Shown here: piece after piece, positions 63,706 through 64,000 of the stretch
How positions within the stretch are numbered: position 1 is the stretch's first letter
How the letters are laid out: each line of letters opens with the position of its first letter
From: Nitrospira sp. Ga0074138
GTDB lineage: Bacteria > Nitrospirota > Nitrospiria > Nitrospirales > Nitrospiraceae
Reading direction: 5' to 3'
Assembly: GCA_001464735.1 (NCBI GenBank)
Contig: LNDU01000062.1
Span: 1-64,000, forward strand
DNA: 64,000 nucleotides
Position numbers and translations under genes: made by a program
The notes under the pieces: model-generated
The model's database searches: none
What the model saw: the letters and a program-made list of their open reading frames with translations, nothing else
What the model was told of the DNA's origin: nothing

Positions 63706-64000
63706 GTTGACCTCCCCAATACCCTGGCGAGTTCCGACAGAAACGATGCCGCATCCATGACGAGGCCAACCGCCTGAAAGCTCCCGCGGTCGGCCAACTT
63801 GGTCGGGACCGACGGGTTCACGTCTACACAGACTGTGGGAACGGTTGCCGGCAGAAGATTGCCCGTCGCCACGGAGTGGAGCGTCGAGGCGACGAGGAGC
63901 GCCAGCCCAACGCCGGGGATCAAGGCGCGCATCGCGCGTTGTGCCAGAACGGAATCGGTGATCACTCCGGGCAAGGGACCATCATCACGAATCGTTCCGG
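63702..64000 (-). CDS. C-terminal end of a LOR/SDH (TIGR00300-type) protein, cut by the window edge
   Basis: The frame is open to base 64000 and ends at 63702, giving the last 98 or so residues: GTIRDDGPLPGVITDSVLAQ, ALLVASTLHSVATGNLLP, VCVDVNPSVPTKLADRGSFQ and FLSELARVLGR. This matches the C-terminal dinucleotide-binding part of LOR/SDH proteins, which in AgrE works as an ornithine cyclodeaminase-like enzyme making proline. The stop overlaps the ArgZ-like start by four bases, so the two enzymes are encoded separately but co-translated here. Confidence 0.8.
   Translation of the reverse strand, partial: GTIRDDGPLPGVITDSVLAQRAMRALIPGVGLALLVASTLHSVATGNLLPATVPTVCVDVNPSVPTKLADRGSFQAVGLVMDAASFLSELARVLGRST

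Overview
The window looks like a chromosome segment of a Gram-negative, Nitrospira-like bacterium (Nitrospirota). This assignment is an inference from the overall gene content, the moderately high GC, and the mix of an atpHAGDC block, an Anbu-type proteasome-like peptidase operon, larB/larC, a zinc ABC transporter and several small outer-membrane barrels. No rRNA, tRNA or CRISPR array was seen, so the taxonomic call rests on protein families only.

Layout: (1) 1-10.6 kb is a GC-rich, plus-strand run of very large cytoplasmic-looking proteins (844 aa with a frameshift, 269 aa coiled coil, 1772 aa, 569 aa). Their families have no function I can name; the left end is cut by the window. (2) 10.7-14.5 kb is a compact minus-strand regulon: a GAF/AAA+/Fis sigma-54 activator followed by DsrE-like, PPOX-type flavoprotein, NTF2-like (frameshifted) and DUF1348 genes. 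A consensus-perfect -24/-12 promoter and two palindromic candidate activator sites lie between the activator and the operon. (3) 14.6-30.2 kb is accessory DNA: DUF5615/DUF433 and HigBA toxin-antitoxin pairs, DUF1810 and two decayed DUF1810 5' fragments, a 213-bp MITE-like element, an SRA-HNH modification-dependent nuclease, and an AT-richer three-gene operon coding a small DNA-binding-like protein, a ParA-type ATPase and a RelA/SpoT-type synthetase. It continues with a DUF2130 protein, HxlR/pirin, small enzymes and a TMEM175-type channel. A 3'-end copy of a HEAT-repeat gene at 22.8 kb repeats the intact gene at 29.1 kb, bracketing about 6 kb.

(4) 30.4-35.6 kb holds the F1 ATP synthase block atpH-A-G-D-C, with hairpin-rich spacers. 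(5) 35.8-49 kb: a DUF3365 haem protein, the Anbu operon (ATP-grasp gene broken, alpha-E protein, Anbu), an RluD-type pseudouridine synthase, two paralogous divergent beta-barrels, znuABC-like zinc uptake, anmK, a DUF2726 protein and a TPR protein. (6) 49-64 kb: a beta-helix protein, a REC-GGDEF diguanylate cyclase, an orphan ZorA/ZorB-like stator pair without known Zorya effector genes, the overlapping operon larC-CaCA antiporter-pdxA-unknown-rsmA, gpsA-larB, a barrel protein, and an arginine dihydrolase-like gene overlapping the end of a LOR/SDH-type gene that runs off the right edge.

The most interesting signals are the ParA-RelA/SpoT trio, the orphan ZorAB-like pair, the giant-protein cluster, and the complete sigma-54 control module. 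Three genes are interrupted by apparent one-base losses, each placeable in a short G/C run. Sequencing error must therefore be ruled out before calling them pseudogenes.
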